The notes beneath the pieces are model-generated. The model did no database searches, had not been told where the DNA came from, and saw only the letters and a program-made list of their open reading frames with translations. From Fragilariopsis cylindrus CCMP1102 (lineage: Eukaryota; Bacillariophyta; Bacillariophyceae; Bacillariales; Bacillariaceae), in the NCBI GenBank assembly GCA_900095095.1, contig FMBT01000168.1, forward strand, positions 1 through 52,482: 52,482 nt of DNA, in the 5' to 3' direction. Every line of letters begins with the position of its first letter. Within the stretch, counting starts at the first letter, position 1. A program made the translations under genes and the position numbers. This document shows positions 44,535 to 52,482 of this stretch, in pieces.

Positions 44535-44562
44535 ACAAACAAACAAACAAACAAACAAACAA
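44535..44562. repeat. (CAAA)n tract ending next to a start codon
   Basis: Seven caaa units end just before the ATG of the RRM gene at 44565, so the tract is the last part of the 5' leader. An unstructured A/C leader of this kind would favour scanning ribosomes (inference). Confidence 0.9.
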
Positions 44563-44564
44563 AC

Positions 44565-44844
44565 ATGTCGTGGACTCAAGTATATGTAACGGGTCTATCA
44601 AAATCAATAAATCCTTCTGATATGGAGATTGAGAATATATTGAATACGAGATATGATCTTACCGACGATGATAATAATGTGATGTGGGCTGGTTTTGAAT
44701 CTACATTGATCAAACGTGATGCAATGGGGTGTTGTCGTGGATACGCATTTCTTTCATTCTTTTCAAAAGAGGGAGCTACTATTATTGTAGATCGAGTGAA
44801 TAACGAATACAATAACAATGCTAAGATACATAATGATAACAATG

Positions 44845-44878
<34 letters not shown>

Positions 44879-45164
44879 TACGAATGGCGGGTGTGATACT
44901 GATACTAATACAAGTCCAAGTCCAAGTCCAAGTAATAGTAGTGGTGATATAATTAATAATAATTTTCCACTGCAGCAGTTAAAAGCGGAACTTAGTAATC
45001 CGAAAGGAGCGAAGGATAAAAATAAAAATAATAAGGGTACAACAAAGAGTCAAGACCTTCCTGATTTAAGGTTACGGAGTAAAAGAAAGAAACCAGTTAG
45101 AAAACATCCTGTTATTATTAGTTCGGATAAGACCAAAACAAATCAAGGGAACAAGACTAAATAA
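44565..45164 (+). CDS. RRM-domain RNA-binding protein with Asn-rich linker
   Basis: An intact 199-residue frame. Residues 1-85 fit one RNA-recognition motif: QVYVTGLSKSI (RNP2-like), a helix (MEIENILNTRYDL), a longer loop with GFESTLIKRDAMGCC, RGYAFLSFFSKEGA (RNP1: R-G-[YF]-[AG]-F-[VIL]-x-[FY]) and a second helix (TIIVDRVNNEY). Then come an Asn/Asp run, SPSPSPSNSS, and a basic tail (RLRSKRKKPVRKHP) that could be a nuclear signal or bind RNA. RRMs bind single-stranded RNA; the target is unknown. The start is chosen because it directly follows the CAAA tract and opens the RRM. Confidence 0.85.
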
Positions 45165-46517
45165 TATATACGAAAACAAAAACAAACAAACAAACAAACC
45201 AAAAAGTTGAATGATATATATACAAAACTGATGGAATAGATATATAATTAAAACACACAACACAACAAGTTCCGGTTCCCTTGTTCTGTTACAGTATAAT
45301 TAATATTCATTAACATTAATATTAATATTAATCTTATGTTGGTATCTTTATCGTTACGAGAAATAATAAAATGATAAAACCGAACGTACAATTCAATTAG
45401 AATTGAATTCAATTAGAATTGTGCCGTACTGTAGCTCATCTCAAACTCAAGTTTCGTACAATGCTATTATTTCTTCGAGTTCGTGTTCGTGTTCGTACTA
45501 CAGTACCCTTTTTAAAATATCTGCTTTCTTCTACTCTGAGTCTACGAGTACTGTACTACCAGAGAAGCTAACGTTAGGTGATGAGTATTGTATATCGTAG
45601 TAGCGAAATAAAATCAGCTGTACATTGATTGTCTATCAATGAATAATGTTCGCAATAGTTGGTCTTGTATGTTCTACCTACCGTAGATTAGTTTTTAAGT
45701 TATTATAGCAAGATTAGCTAGGTCTTTTGTGATGGTAATCTGCTGGGCGTCTCTCTACACACGAACAGCGCAGCGTGTACATGATGTCAATCAATAATTA
45801 ATTGTCCGATCAATTGATTTTTGTACAACAGTGGTCTTTTTCATGTTCTAACCGTACCCATATTAGTTTTTAGATTTTATGATATTCATAATAATTATAC
45901 TCGACAAGAACCTTCTACTTTTAACAACAACGTAAGTGGCGAGAAGAGTAGTGAGTCAGTGAGTCAGTCAGTCGTGATCAAAATTAAAGCAGTCTTCTCG
46001 TATGCATTGAGTACGGGACATTTCTATAGGCATTGAAGATTTATGCGAACTTACATGATAGCAAGAGTTTTAGGGCTTATCAAAACGAAATGACTTGTCT
46101 CGGTCTTACAAAAGTTTTAGCGCGAGGAACCCTTGCTAATCGTGATATACAGTATGTGTATTTACCATGGCGAAGCATATTTCATTACAACATTACACCA
46201 CATCTACCGGTATCGTTACATTACAGACATCCTTACAAACATCACATCTCTTCTTTTCTATCATTCATTTTTAAAAAAAAGCACAAGAACAGAAGAATCA
46301 ATTATTGCTATTACCACGTAAAAGAATATCAGAGACAAAGCATTATTCCAATAGCAACACTATAAGTAACTACAAGTAAATAACAAAACAGAAACAATAA
46401 TAATAATAATAATAGTAATACTACAATAGAACTAACTGCCCTGCATCATCGAGTATATAAGAAAAGATAAACCCAATTTTTTTAAATATATTAATCAATA
46501 CATAAAATACAGCAAAA
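45165..46517. other. Intergenic, promoter side of the giant repeat-protein gene
   Basis: 1.35 kb, with a (caaa)n stretch right after the RRM stop (45176-45200), attaat/taatat repeats near 45297-45335, short repeats of aattcaatt (45390-45420) and tcagtcag (45955-45971), and an (aat)n run near 46397-46415. Plus-strand frames at 45821-46365 lack domain character. Confidence 0.5.
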
Positions 46518-49500
46518 ATGAGTTGGTGGACATTAGGAGAAGAACCAGAAGAAGAGGAAGCTGCTCCAATCGCTCCACCTCTAGTTCGTGGTGGTCGAGG
46601 TGGTCGTGGAAGAGGACCTGGTCGTGGAAGAGGTGGTCGTGGTCGTTCTAGCTCAAGGCCTAAAGCACCACCACAGCTTTCGGATATTCCTCGCCAAGCC
46701 GAAGACGAGGAAGAACCTGAGAGTATATTTACGACGTTAGGTCGAACCGTCAATCAGTACATTGGTACGGATAACGATGACAATACAACAAAGAACACCA
46801 CGGGTAGTGCAAAGTACACAGGTGCTCCTGTTAGGGCACGCAAAAACGCCACCGATGCTGAACTTCGTGCGAATGAAATGGCCGACGCTATGGCCTGGTT
46901 GAATAGTCCTGAGGCAGCCGCTGTAGCTTCAGCCGATACTACCGCCGGAGCTAGTGACAATTGGTGGGAAAAGGATGACGATGCATCGGCCCCAGATGAT
47001 GTTAGCGTCTTTAGCAACGCAACTGAATTCAAGACGGGGGATAATACCCCCGACCTAATGACCATGCTCAAACTGAAACAGGAGGAAAATGCACAAGAAC
47101 AAGAGCGTCGGGAAGATTTGGAGAAAGACAAGAAGCGACGGGAAGCGGGTGGGTCTGCTCGGAATGCCAAGCAACAGGCGAAGAAAATGGGTGACGCAGT
47201 TGCCAAATGGAATGATACATACGATGCGGACGGTTCCAAATCGACTGTTGATGTTCAGATGGATCCTATGGAAGAAATGAAACAAGTAACTGATTGGTGG
47301 GGTGCCAACAAGGATTATGTGCCAACATCTGACAAGGCTTTCGATGAGACCAAGAAGAAGGCCATGAAAGTTAGAAAGGCATTGGATCACGTTATTCCTG
47401 CCGAACAACAAGCCGAAAAGAAAGCTCGTGAGCTCGAAGAGGCTGTCAAATGGTGGCAAAACGAAAACACAACCTACGGAGAGAACTTAGCAGAATTTGA
47501 GCATGATCAGTCCACTTTTTTGAAGGTCAATGCACTATTTGGTCGATGGGAACTAAAGGATTCGCCTAAACAAAAGTGGGAATCGTTCGATCCACGCAAT
47601 AACCTTGAAGAGGCAGAACGCCGTACGAAGGACCTCCAGGGGTGTTTGGGTATGGTTTTGAATGGATACTTCGATCCGAAAGATCCGCGTTATAATTCGG
47701 CAGCCATTAACCGTACCAAGGCCTTAGTTCTCGATTGGAAATTCAGCCAAGATAATTCAGCATCCGAAATGGAGGAGGCTCTACGATGGTGGCGACTCAA
47801 TGCCAATACGTTTGATCCATTGACAGCCACCAATGAAGACGACGAGATGTTTCGCAAGGCAAAGGATATGCTTGCCTTGTTTGGGCTGAAGGAAGGTGAT
47901 AAATTTGATTCTCGTAACAAGCAAATGAAGGCGGCATTGAAGCTTTGGGCCAAGCACAAAGACACGCCGTTTGATCAACTCGAACCCCATGTTGCGGATA
48001 CAATGAAAAAAACCAAACATGCCTTGTTACACCTTCACCGTGATTCCCTAGATGCGAACGAAATGCAACGCTCGGCGTTGGAAATGAATAATATCATGTC
48101 GTGGTACCAAACCGATGGTAATCAAATCCAGGACTTCAAGACGGCGTCCGGAGCAGATGTGGCCAAGTTTAAAAAAGCTCAAGGACTCTTGACATTGTGG
48201 GGTTGTAAGGTCGACCCTGCACCAGAACAGCTCAAAGAGATTGCTGATTCTCTCATCTATTTTAGACGTAATCACTACAAGCCAGAGATATTTGACCAAT
48301 TCGAAGGTGAGGAAGGTGCCAAGTTCAAGAAATTACAACAAGCCATGATCGATTGGCGCGCAATTGGGGCCGAATCCAGTGAGATTTCCGTACCCGTAGA
48401 AGGGGAAGCTATCGCTAAGGAGATTGAAGGTGCACTAGATCTGTGGCGTTCTAATTGTGAAGAAGACGATATTCCTGATTTTAAGCGTCCTGCGGACGTA
48501 TATTCGGCAGAAAAGGTAAAGATAATGATGGAGAAGTGGGATCCACGTGGTGCCGAAAACACCATGACGTGGACAAGAACTAAGAAATCATGCAAGGAAA
48601 TTCAAGATGTTATTGATTTGTGGCGCAGTCATGGGAAAGTATTTGATGTTGGATCACTTGATGTCAAATCTTCGCAACGTGAAGTCCTGTTGAAACTTCG
48701 TGAAATCATGCTGGAATGGCGACGAACGAACGCTAGTAACATTTCAGAGGTCGAGGCCGAACAGACTGTCAAAGAAATGATTAATGCAATGAATTGGTGG
48801 AAGAAGACTGGCAAGGAATATGATGTCATTGAAGAGAGTTTGAATACAGTTCCTACGATGATGCGACACAAAATGGTTACTGATACACTTGCGGATTGGC
48901 ACAGTGACCTGGGTATGTCTAAAACTGGGTTCGATCACCTTCCTGCTAGTAAAGTCAACCAAACGGCCAAAGATTTGAACGATGGTGTTGGTTGGTGGGA
49001 ACGTGAAGGAAATAGCCTTGAGATAGACCAAGATCTCGAAGATGCTGAAGTGTTTGAAAAGGCCAAGCGTCTAGCTCAGCTCTGGCGCAAGACTAACATG
49101 CCTCGTAAGCACAAAGTGCAGGTTGTGAAGGAAATCGCTGACCTCTTTCGTTGGATGCGGAAGAAGAACAAGAATTTTGATCTTGATAGTGTGAAGAACA
49201 AAAAGGTTGAAGACATACGTGAACTATTCCATGCCTGGGGAGGAAAGAAGAATCGCAAGCCAAAGGTTGTTGCACGAGAGATAGAAGATGCTTTAGACTG
49301 GTGGAGGCGAAATGATTTTGAGTTGGACGAAGATTCAAGTCCTGTAGAAGAAGATAAGATGGTAAGGCTTGAGAATTTTGCGCAGAGATGGAATGAGCTT
49401 GCCCATCCTGATATGGAACCAGGCACCGATGCCAATCTTGATTGGTTCAGAAGTCAAAATGTTGGTGAGATCAGCGAGTCGTTGAATATTCTTGGAACGA

Positions 49501-52482
49501 GCAAACCTGAATCTGATGCAGCTCCACAATTATCCGGGGTTTTTACAGAAGAACAAAAGCGAGCCAGTGAAATGGCTAGCGCCTTGGATTGGATTAACAG
49601 TAACGATGCAGAGCTCGACTTTGATGACGACATTTCGGTTGCCATGTCTCTAGCATCCTTTAAGAAGATTGACTCTCTTATGCCTAAGAGCGGCGATTCC
49701 GGTGGGGTAACTTCTATGGAAAGCGCGCTGAACTGGCTACGCTCAAAGACCGATGTTGACGATGAAACCGTCGATAGCTTTAGAAAGGTTGATGACGTCA
49801 TTGAGAAGTCAGGAGCTAAAGATTCCATCCAAGAGTCGGGATTTGGAGGAGCATTGGATTGGCTCAAAAAGCGACAGGCTCTGAAGGCAGCTGATGCAAC
49901 AGGACCGGTGACTGCAGAACAGAAGAAGGCTGCAGAAATGGCAAATGCACTCAATTGGCTAAAATCTAATGATACTGCTGATGACATTGATGACGACATA
50001 TCCCTTGGTGTTGGTTCCGTTGCTTCTTTCAAGAATATCGATACGGGTGGTGGTGGCTCGCTTCCAAGTGCGTTGGATTGGCTTCGCAAGCAAGAGAAAG
50101 AGACCGTTCCAACAGGTAACGAAGAAGATCAAACCGATAACGATTTGTCATTTGCTAGCATCGCGAAAAAGAACAAGGAGCAAAAGACGGCTGCTGATAT
50201 GGCGAAGGCTCTTGACTGGTTGCGTGATGGTGTCGTCGAAGCTCCCGTTGATGGGGAAGAATTTAAGTCTGCGGGCATTGGTACGTTCTCTCCTGTTGGC
50301 GCTGATGGTCAGGAAAGTAAAGGGCTCGATGATGCACTAAATTGGCTACGAGAAAAGCACCCCGAATCGCTCAGCAAAGATGACGAGAACAAGTTTTCAG
50401 CAATTGGTAGCTTCGGCTCTCAACCTCGATCAAAGGAACAGCAAAAAGCTGAACAAATGAGTAGGGCACTAGATTGGATGCGCTCAAACGACGTTCCATT
50501 CGAAGACGATGCACCAGATTTCTCTAGTCATTTAAGCCGATATGGCTCGATTGACTCTGAACGAGTCAATTCTGAAGGAACAGCAAAAGAAATGACACGT
50601 GCACTTGATTGGCTCCGTGATAAAGACCTAAACAATCTTGATTTGGATGATCCTTCAGACTATTTTGGAAGTGTACCGAAGACAAAAGAACAGGAACAGG
50701 CGGATGCGATGGCCAAGGCGCTTAGCTGGCTGCGAAATAAAGATGGAGATGGAGATGGGTCTGACCTCGATTTTCAAAAGTTTGCCGTTGGCGATTTTAC
50801 GCCGAAGTCTGGAGAAGAACGAATGAATGAAACGCAAGATGCCTTGAACTGGTTGCGAAATTCGGATGTCGACAACGCCGAGTCTAAAAAATTCCAAAAA
50901 ATGGATATACTATTGCCGAAGAAAGAGGGGCAATCTGTTGGTGATAGAGCGAAAGAGATGGAAGATGCATTGAACTGGTTACGCTCCAAGGGTCTTGATC
51001 TTGATGATGATGATACGGATGTCTCATCCTTCAACAAACTTGGAGTAATTCCCATGGGATTGAGATCTGTGTATGAGAAAGACCGTGACACGAAAAATGC
51101 GCTCAGCTGGATTCGCAGCACCGATGACGACAAGGACAACAAGGGTGGTAACGCGTTTTCTAAGCTGGATGGTTTACTTCCATTACGTGAAGGTCAGACA
51201 GAGCAAGATAGAGCAACCGATATGGTTAACGCACTTGCTTGGTTGCGTACTAATGGAGTTAATGTTTCTGGTGACGACGACGGCTCGTCATCTTTTGGCA
51301 AGATTGGTACTGAGTCGATAGTTCATAGATCTCCGGAAGACAGAGAGAAGGACTTGGTAGATGCTCTAGGCTGGTTACGGCAAGGAGAGCACGGAGGCAC
51401 TGATGATTCTGTCTTCGATAAGATCCAAAGATTGCTCCCCGCAACCAATGCTGGTATGTCTGAGTCGGAACGCGCTAAAGAAATGGAAAATTCTCTAAAT
51501 TGGTTGAGATCTAATGGCATAGATATCGATAGTCTCAACGACGAATCTATCCCTCGATTCGACGAAGTTGGATCTGCAGCAATTGGTCGCCGTTCCTCTG
51601 GCTCATCCTCTCCGAATGATGTCAACAATATACTGAACTTTCTCCGTAACAGTTCCAATGACGATACTTTGGATCCATCGGGTGTCTTCCAAAAGCTTCA
51701 ATCATCGTTACCCGTCCAAAAAGGTCAACCGCTTGAGGAAAGAGCCCAAGCGCTTGCTAATGCCTTGGAATGGATGCGTCAAAGGGGGTTGAATCCAACG
51801 GATGAAACCTATGACTCAAAATCAATGAATGTTCCAACTATGACCGAAATCCCCAAGCGATCCCCCGAACAGCGTTCCAAAGACATGTCTGACGCATTGA
51901 ACTGGCTTCGGAACAAGGGCAAAACTGTTGAAAATCTTGATCTTACAGGAGACTTCTCTAAATTGAATGGTTTTCTTCCAATGAAACGTGACCAGACTCT
52001 TGAAGATCGTGCAAAGGCAATCGAGGGTGCCTTGGATTGGATTCGAGAGCAAGGCAATGCCGGTGGTGACGATGGTGACTATGATTTTCCAAGTAGTTTC
52101 ATCCAGTTCCCGTCAACTTCAATTGCTAAAAGTAGCCCAGAACAGCGGCTTAAGGATCTTGAAAATTCTATTAAATGGATAAGGAAGGGTAAAGGCAAAA
52201 GTAAGAAATATGATCCAACTGGGGACTTTCGCAAGTTAGACAAACTGCTACCGAAGAAGCGTGGTCAAACCCCAGAAGAAAGAGCCCGTGAAATTGAAGG
52301 TAAGATATACGAAATATATGTACTGTCTCTGTCTTATTTAACCAGTACTATAGATAACGATTGGAGATTGTTACATCTCAATAAGTCCTATCCTTATGTT
52401 CTCATATTCCTGACTTATGTTTCGTTTTTTGCATTTGATATTAAGGAGCGTTGGACTTTTTACGTTCAAACGGTGTATCTCC
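46518..52482 (+). CDS. Giant Trp-centred repeat protein with Arg-Gly-rich N terminus, incomplete at window end
   Basis: Exon 1 runs 46518-52299 (1927 codons plus one base) without a stop. An intron, 52300-52445 (donor GTAAGA, acceptor TTAAG), leads to exon 2 from 52446; the junction reads EIEG-ALDFLRSNGV and keeps the repeat. The start is MSWWTLGEEPEEEEAAPIAP, then an RGG-type block (RGGRGGRGRGPGRGRGGRGR). From residue about 120 a motif centred on one or two Trp recurs. In the first half it is DWW/KWW/RWW (EEAVKWWQNE, ALRWWRLN, ALDWWRRND) in looser units. After about 49,560 it becomes a regular 35-55-residue repeat with consensus (E/D)-x-x-x-ALDWLR-[SDN]-[KN]-x, an Asp-rich stretch, F-x-K-[LIM]-x-x-LLP and a basic (E/D)RA-x-E-ME helix. 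I count about 22 copies in that part and over 30 in all. I recognise no known family. Charge pattern and helices suggest an elongated scaffold; RGG suggests RNA or protein binding. Location and role are unknown. Confidence 0.88.
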   Translation, partial: MSWWTLGEEPEEEEAAPIAPPLVRGGRGGRGRGPGRGRGGRGRSSSRPKAPPQLSDIPRQAEDEEEPESIFTTLGRTVNQYIGTDNDDNTTKNTTGSAKYTGAPVRARKNATDAELRANEMADAMAWLNSPEAAAVASADTTAGASDNWWEKDDDASAPDDVSVFSNATEFKTGDNTPDLMTMLKLKQEENAQEQERREDLEKDKKRREAGGSARNAKQQAKKMGDAVAKWNDTYDADGSKSTVDVQMDPMEEMKQVTDWWGANKDYVPTSDKAFDETKKKAMKVRKALDHVIPAEQQAEKKARELEEAVKWWQNENTTYGENLAEFEHDQSTFLKVNALFGRWELKDSPKQKWESFDPRNNLEEAERRTKDLQGCLGMVLNGYFDPKDPRYNSAAINRTKALVLDWKFSQDNSASEMEEALRWWRLNANTFDPLTATNEDDEMFRKAKDMLALFGLKEGDKFDSRNKQMKAALKLWAKHKDTPFDQLEPHVADTMKKTKHALLHLHRDSLDANEMQRSALEMNNIMSWYQTDGNQIQDFKTASGADVAKFKKAQGLLTLWGCKVDPAPEQLKEIADSLIYFRRNHYKPEIFDQFEGEEGAKFKKLQQAMIDWRAIGAESSEISVPVEGEAIAKEIEGALDLWRSNCEEDDIPDFKRPADVYSAEKVKIMMEKWDPRGAENTMTWTRTKKSCKEIQDVIDLWRSHGKVFDVGSLDVKSSQREVLLKLREIMLEWRRTNASNISEVEAEQTVKEMINAMNWWKKTGKEYDVIEESLNTVPTMMRHKMVTDTLADWHSDLGMSKTGFDHLPASKVNQTAKDLNDGVGWWEREGNSLEIDQDLEDAEVFEKAKRLAQLWRKTNMPRKHKVQVVKEIADLFRWMRKKNKNFDLDSVKNKKVEDIRELFHAWGGKKNRKPKVVAREIEDALDWWRRNDFELDEDSSPVEEDKMVRLENFAQRWNELAHPDMEPGTDANLDWFRSQNVGEISESLNILGTSKPESDAAPQLSGVFTEEQKRASEMASALDWINSNDAELDFDDDISVAMSLASFKKIDSLMPKSGDSGGVTSMESALNWLRSKTDVDDETVDSFRKVDDVIEKSGAKDSIQESGFGGALDWLKKRQALKAADATGPVTAEQKKAAEMANALNWLKSNDTADDIDDDISLGVGSVASFKNIDTGGGGSLPSALDWLRKQEKETVPTGNEEDQTDNDLSFASIAKKNKEQKTAADMAKALDWLRDGVVEAPVDGEEFKSAGIGTFSPVGADGQESKGLDDALNWLREKHPESLSKDDENKFSAIGSFGSQPRSKEQQKAEQMSRALDWMRSNDVPFEDDAPDFSSHLSRYGSIDSERVNSEGTAKEMTRALDWLRDKDLNNLDLDDPSDYFGSVPKTKEQEQADAMAKALSWLRNKDGDGDGSDLDFQKFAVGDFTPKSGEERMNETQDALNWLRNSDVDNAESKKFQKMDILLPKKEGQSVGDRAKEMEDALNWLRSKGLDLDDDDTDVSSFNKLGVIPMGLRSVYEKDRDTKNALSWIRSTDDDKDNKGGNAFSKLDGLLPLREGQTEQDRATDMVNALAWLRTNGVNVSGDDDGSSSFGKIGTESIVHRSPEDREKDLVDALGWLRQGEHGGTDDSVFDKIQRLLPATNAGMSESERAKEMENSLNWLRSNGIDIDSLNDESIPRFDEVGSAAIGRRSSGSSSPNDVNNILNFLRNSSNDDTLDPSGVFQKLQSSLPVQKGQPLEERAQALANALEWMRQRGLNPTDETYDSKSMNVPTMTEIPKRSPEQRSKDMSDALNWLRNKGKTVENLDLTGDFSKLNGFLPMKRDQTLEDRAKAIEGALDWIREQGNAGGDDGDYDFPSSFIQFPSTSIAKSSPEQRLKDLENSIKWIRKGKGKSKKYDPTGDFRKLDKLLPKKRGQTPEERAREIEGKIYEIYVLSLSYLTSTIDNDWRLLHLNKSYPYVLIFLTYVSFFAFDIKERWTFYVQTVYL

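Noticed and set aside
45821..46365. Two plus-strand frames of 71 and 110 codons before the giant gene
   Set aside because: No recognisable motif and biased to Ile/His/Tyr from AT-rich sequence; more likely leader or spacer.
46421..51658. Many 60-210-codon minus-strand frames opposite the giant repeat gene
   Set aside because: They mirror the codon pattern and repeat of the plus-strand frame, which is continuous and keeps phase across the intron.

Overview
The window is nuclear DNA of a diatom, most likely a raphid pennate of the Fragilariopsis/Pseudo-nitzschia type (inference). Evidence: spliceosomal introns with GTAAGT-like donors, plastid proteins with secretory presequences (one with a SAFVVP-like cleavage region), Asn- and Ser-rich coding tracts, a CoDi-type copia remnant, and gene families I know from pennate diatoms (leucine-rich-repeat membrane protein, ankyrin-like family, silaffin-like cell-wall protein). 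Species cannot be fixed from the sequence alone.

Layout. 1-5.2 kb: 5' part of a probable condensin-II subunit (-), a histidine-phosphatase gene (-) and an ankyrin-family gene (+), the last two broken by frameshifts. 5.4-9.1 kb: seven-exon LRR membrane protein (-). 11.3-16.6 kb: unknown membrane protein (+), RING/RanBP2 zinc-finger protein (-), plastid DUF1499 protein (-). 17-24.5 kb: YGGT plastid membrane protein with a 12-nt microexon (+), a degenerate acyl-CoA-synthetase-like protein (-), an unknown diatom protein (+), an unknown 280-residue protein (-). 25-32.2 kb: glutamine-fructose-6-phosphate transaminase with a long N-terminal extension (+), a secreted Lys/Ser-rich silaffin-like protein (+), a repeat-bearing unknown protein (-). 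32.5-32.8 kb: large imperfect inverted repeat. 33.2-38.1 kb: single-pass membrane TKL kinase (+) and tubulin-folding cofactor B (-). 38.4-39.3 kb: copia relic. 40-43 kb: PPPDE/DeSI peptidase (-). 44.6-45.2 kb: RRM protein (+). 46.5 kb to the end: very large protein with an Arg-Gly-rich N terminus and more than 30 Trp-centred repeats (+, incomplete).

The genes are unrelated housekeeping and lineage-specific loci, not a cluster. The strongest candidates for undescribed biology are the giant Trp-repeat protein and the silaffin-like precursor, whose two tandem units each start at an R-x-L processing motif.

A warning for every reader: at least ten loci, including a gene expected to be essential (cofactor B), carry single-base frameshifts. 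Most can be cured by adding one base to a short homopolymer, which points to uncorrected consensus errors more than to decay. Where a gene spans such breaks, one feature is given and the breaks are listed.
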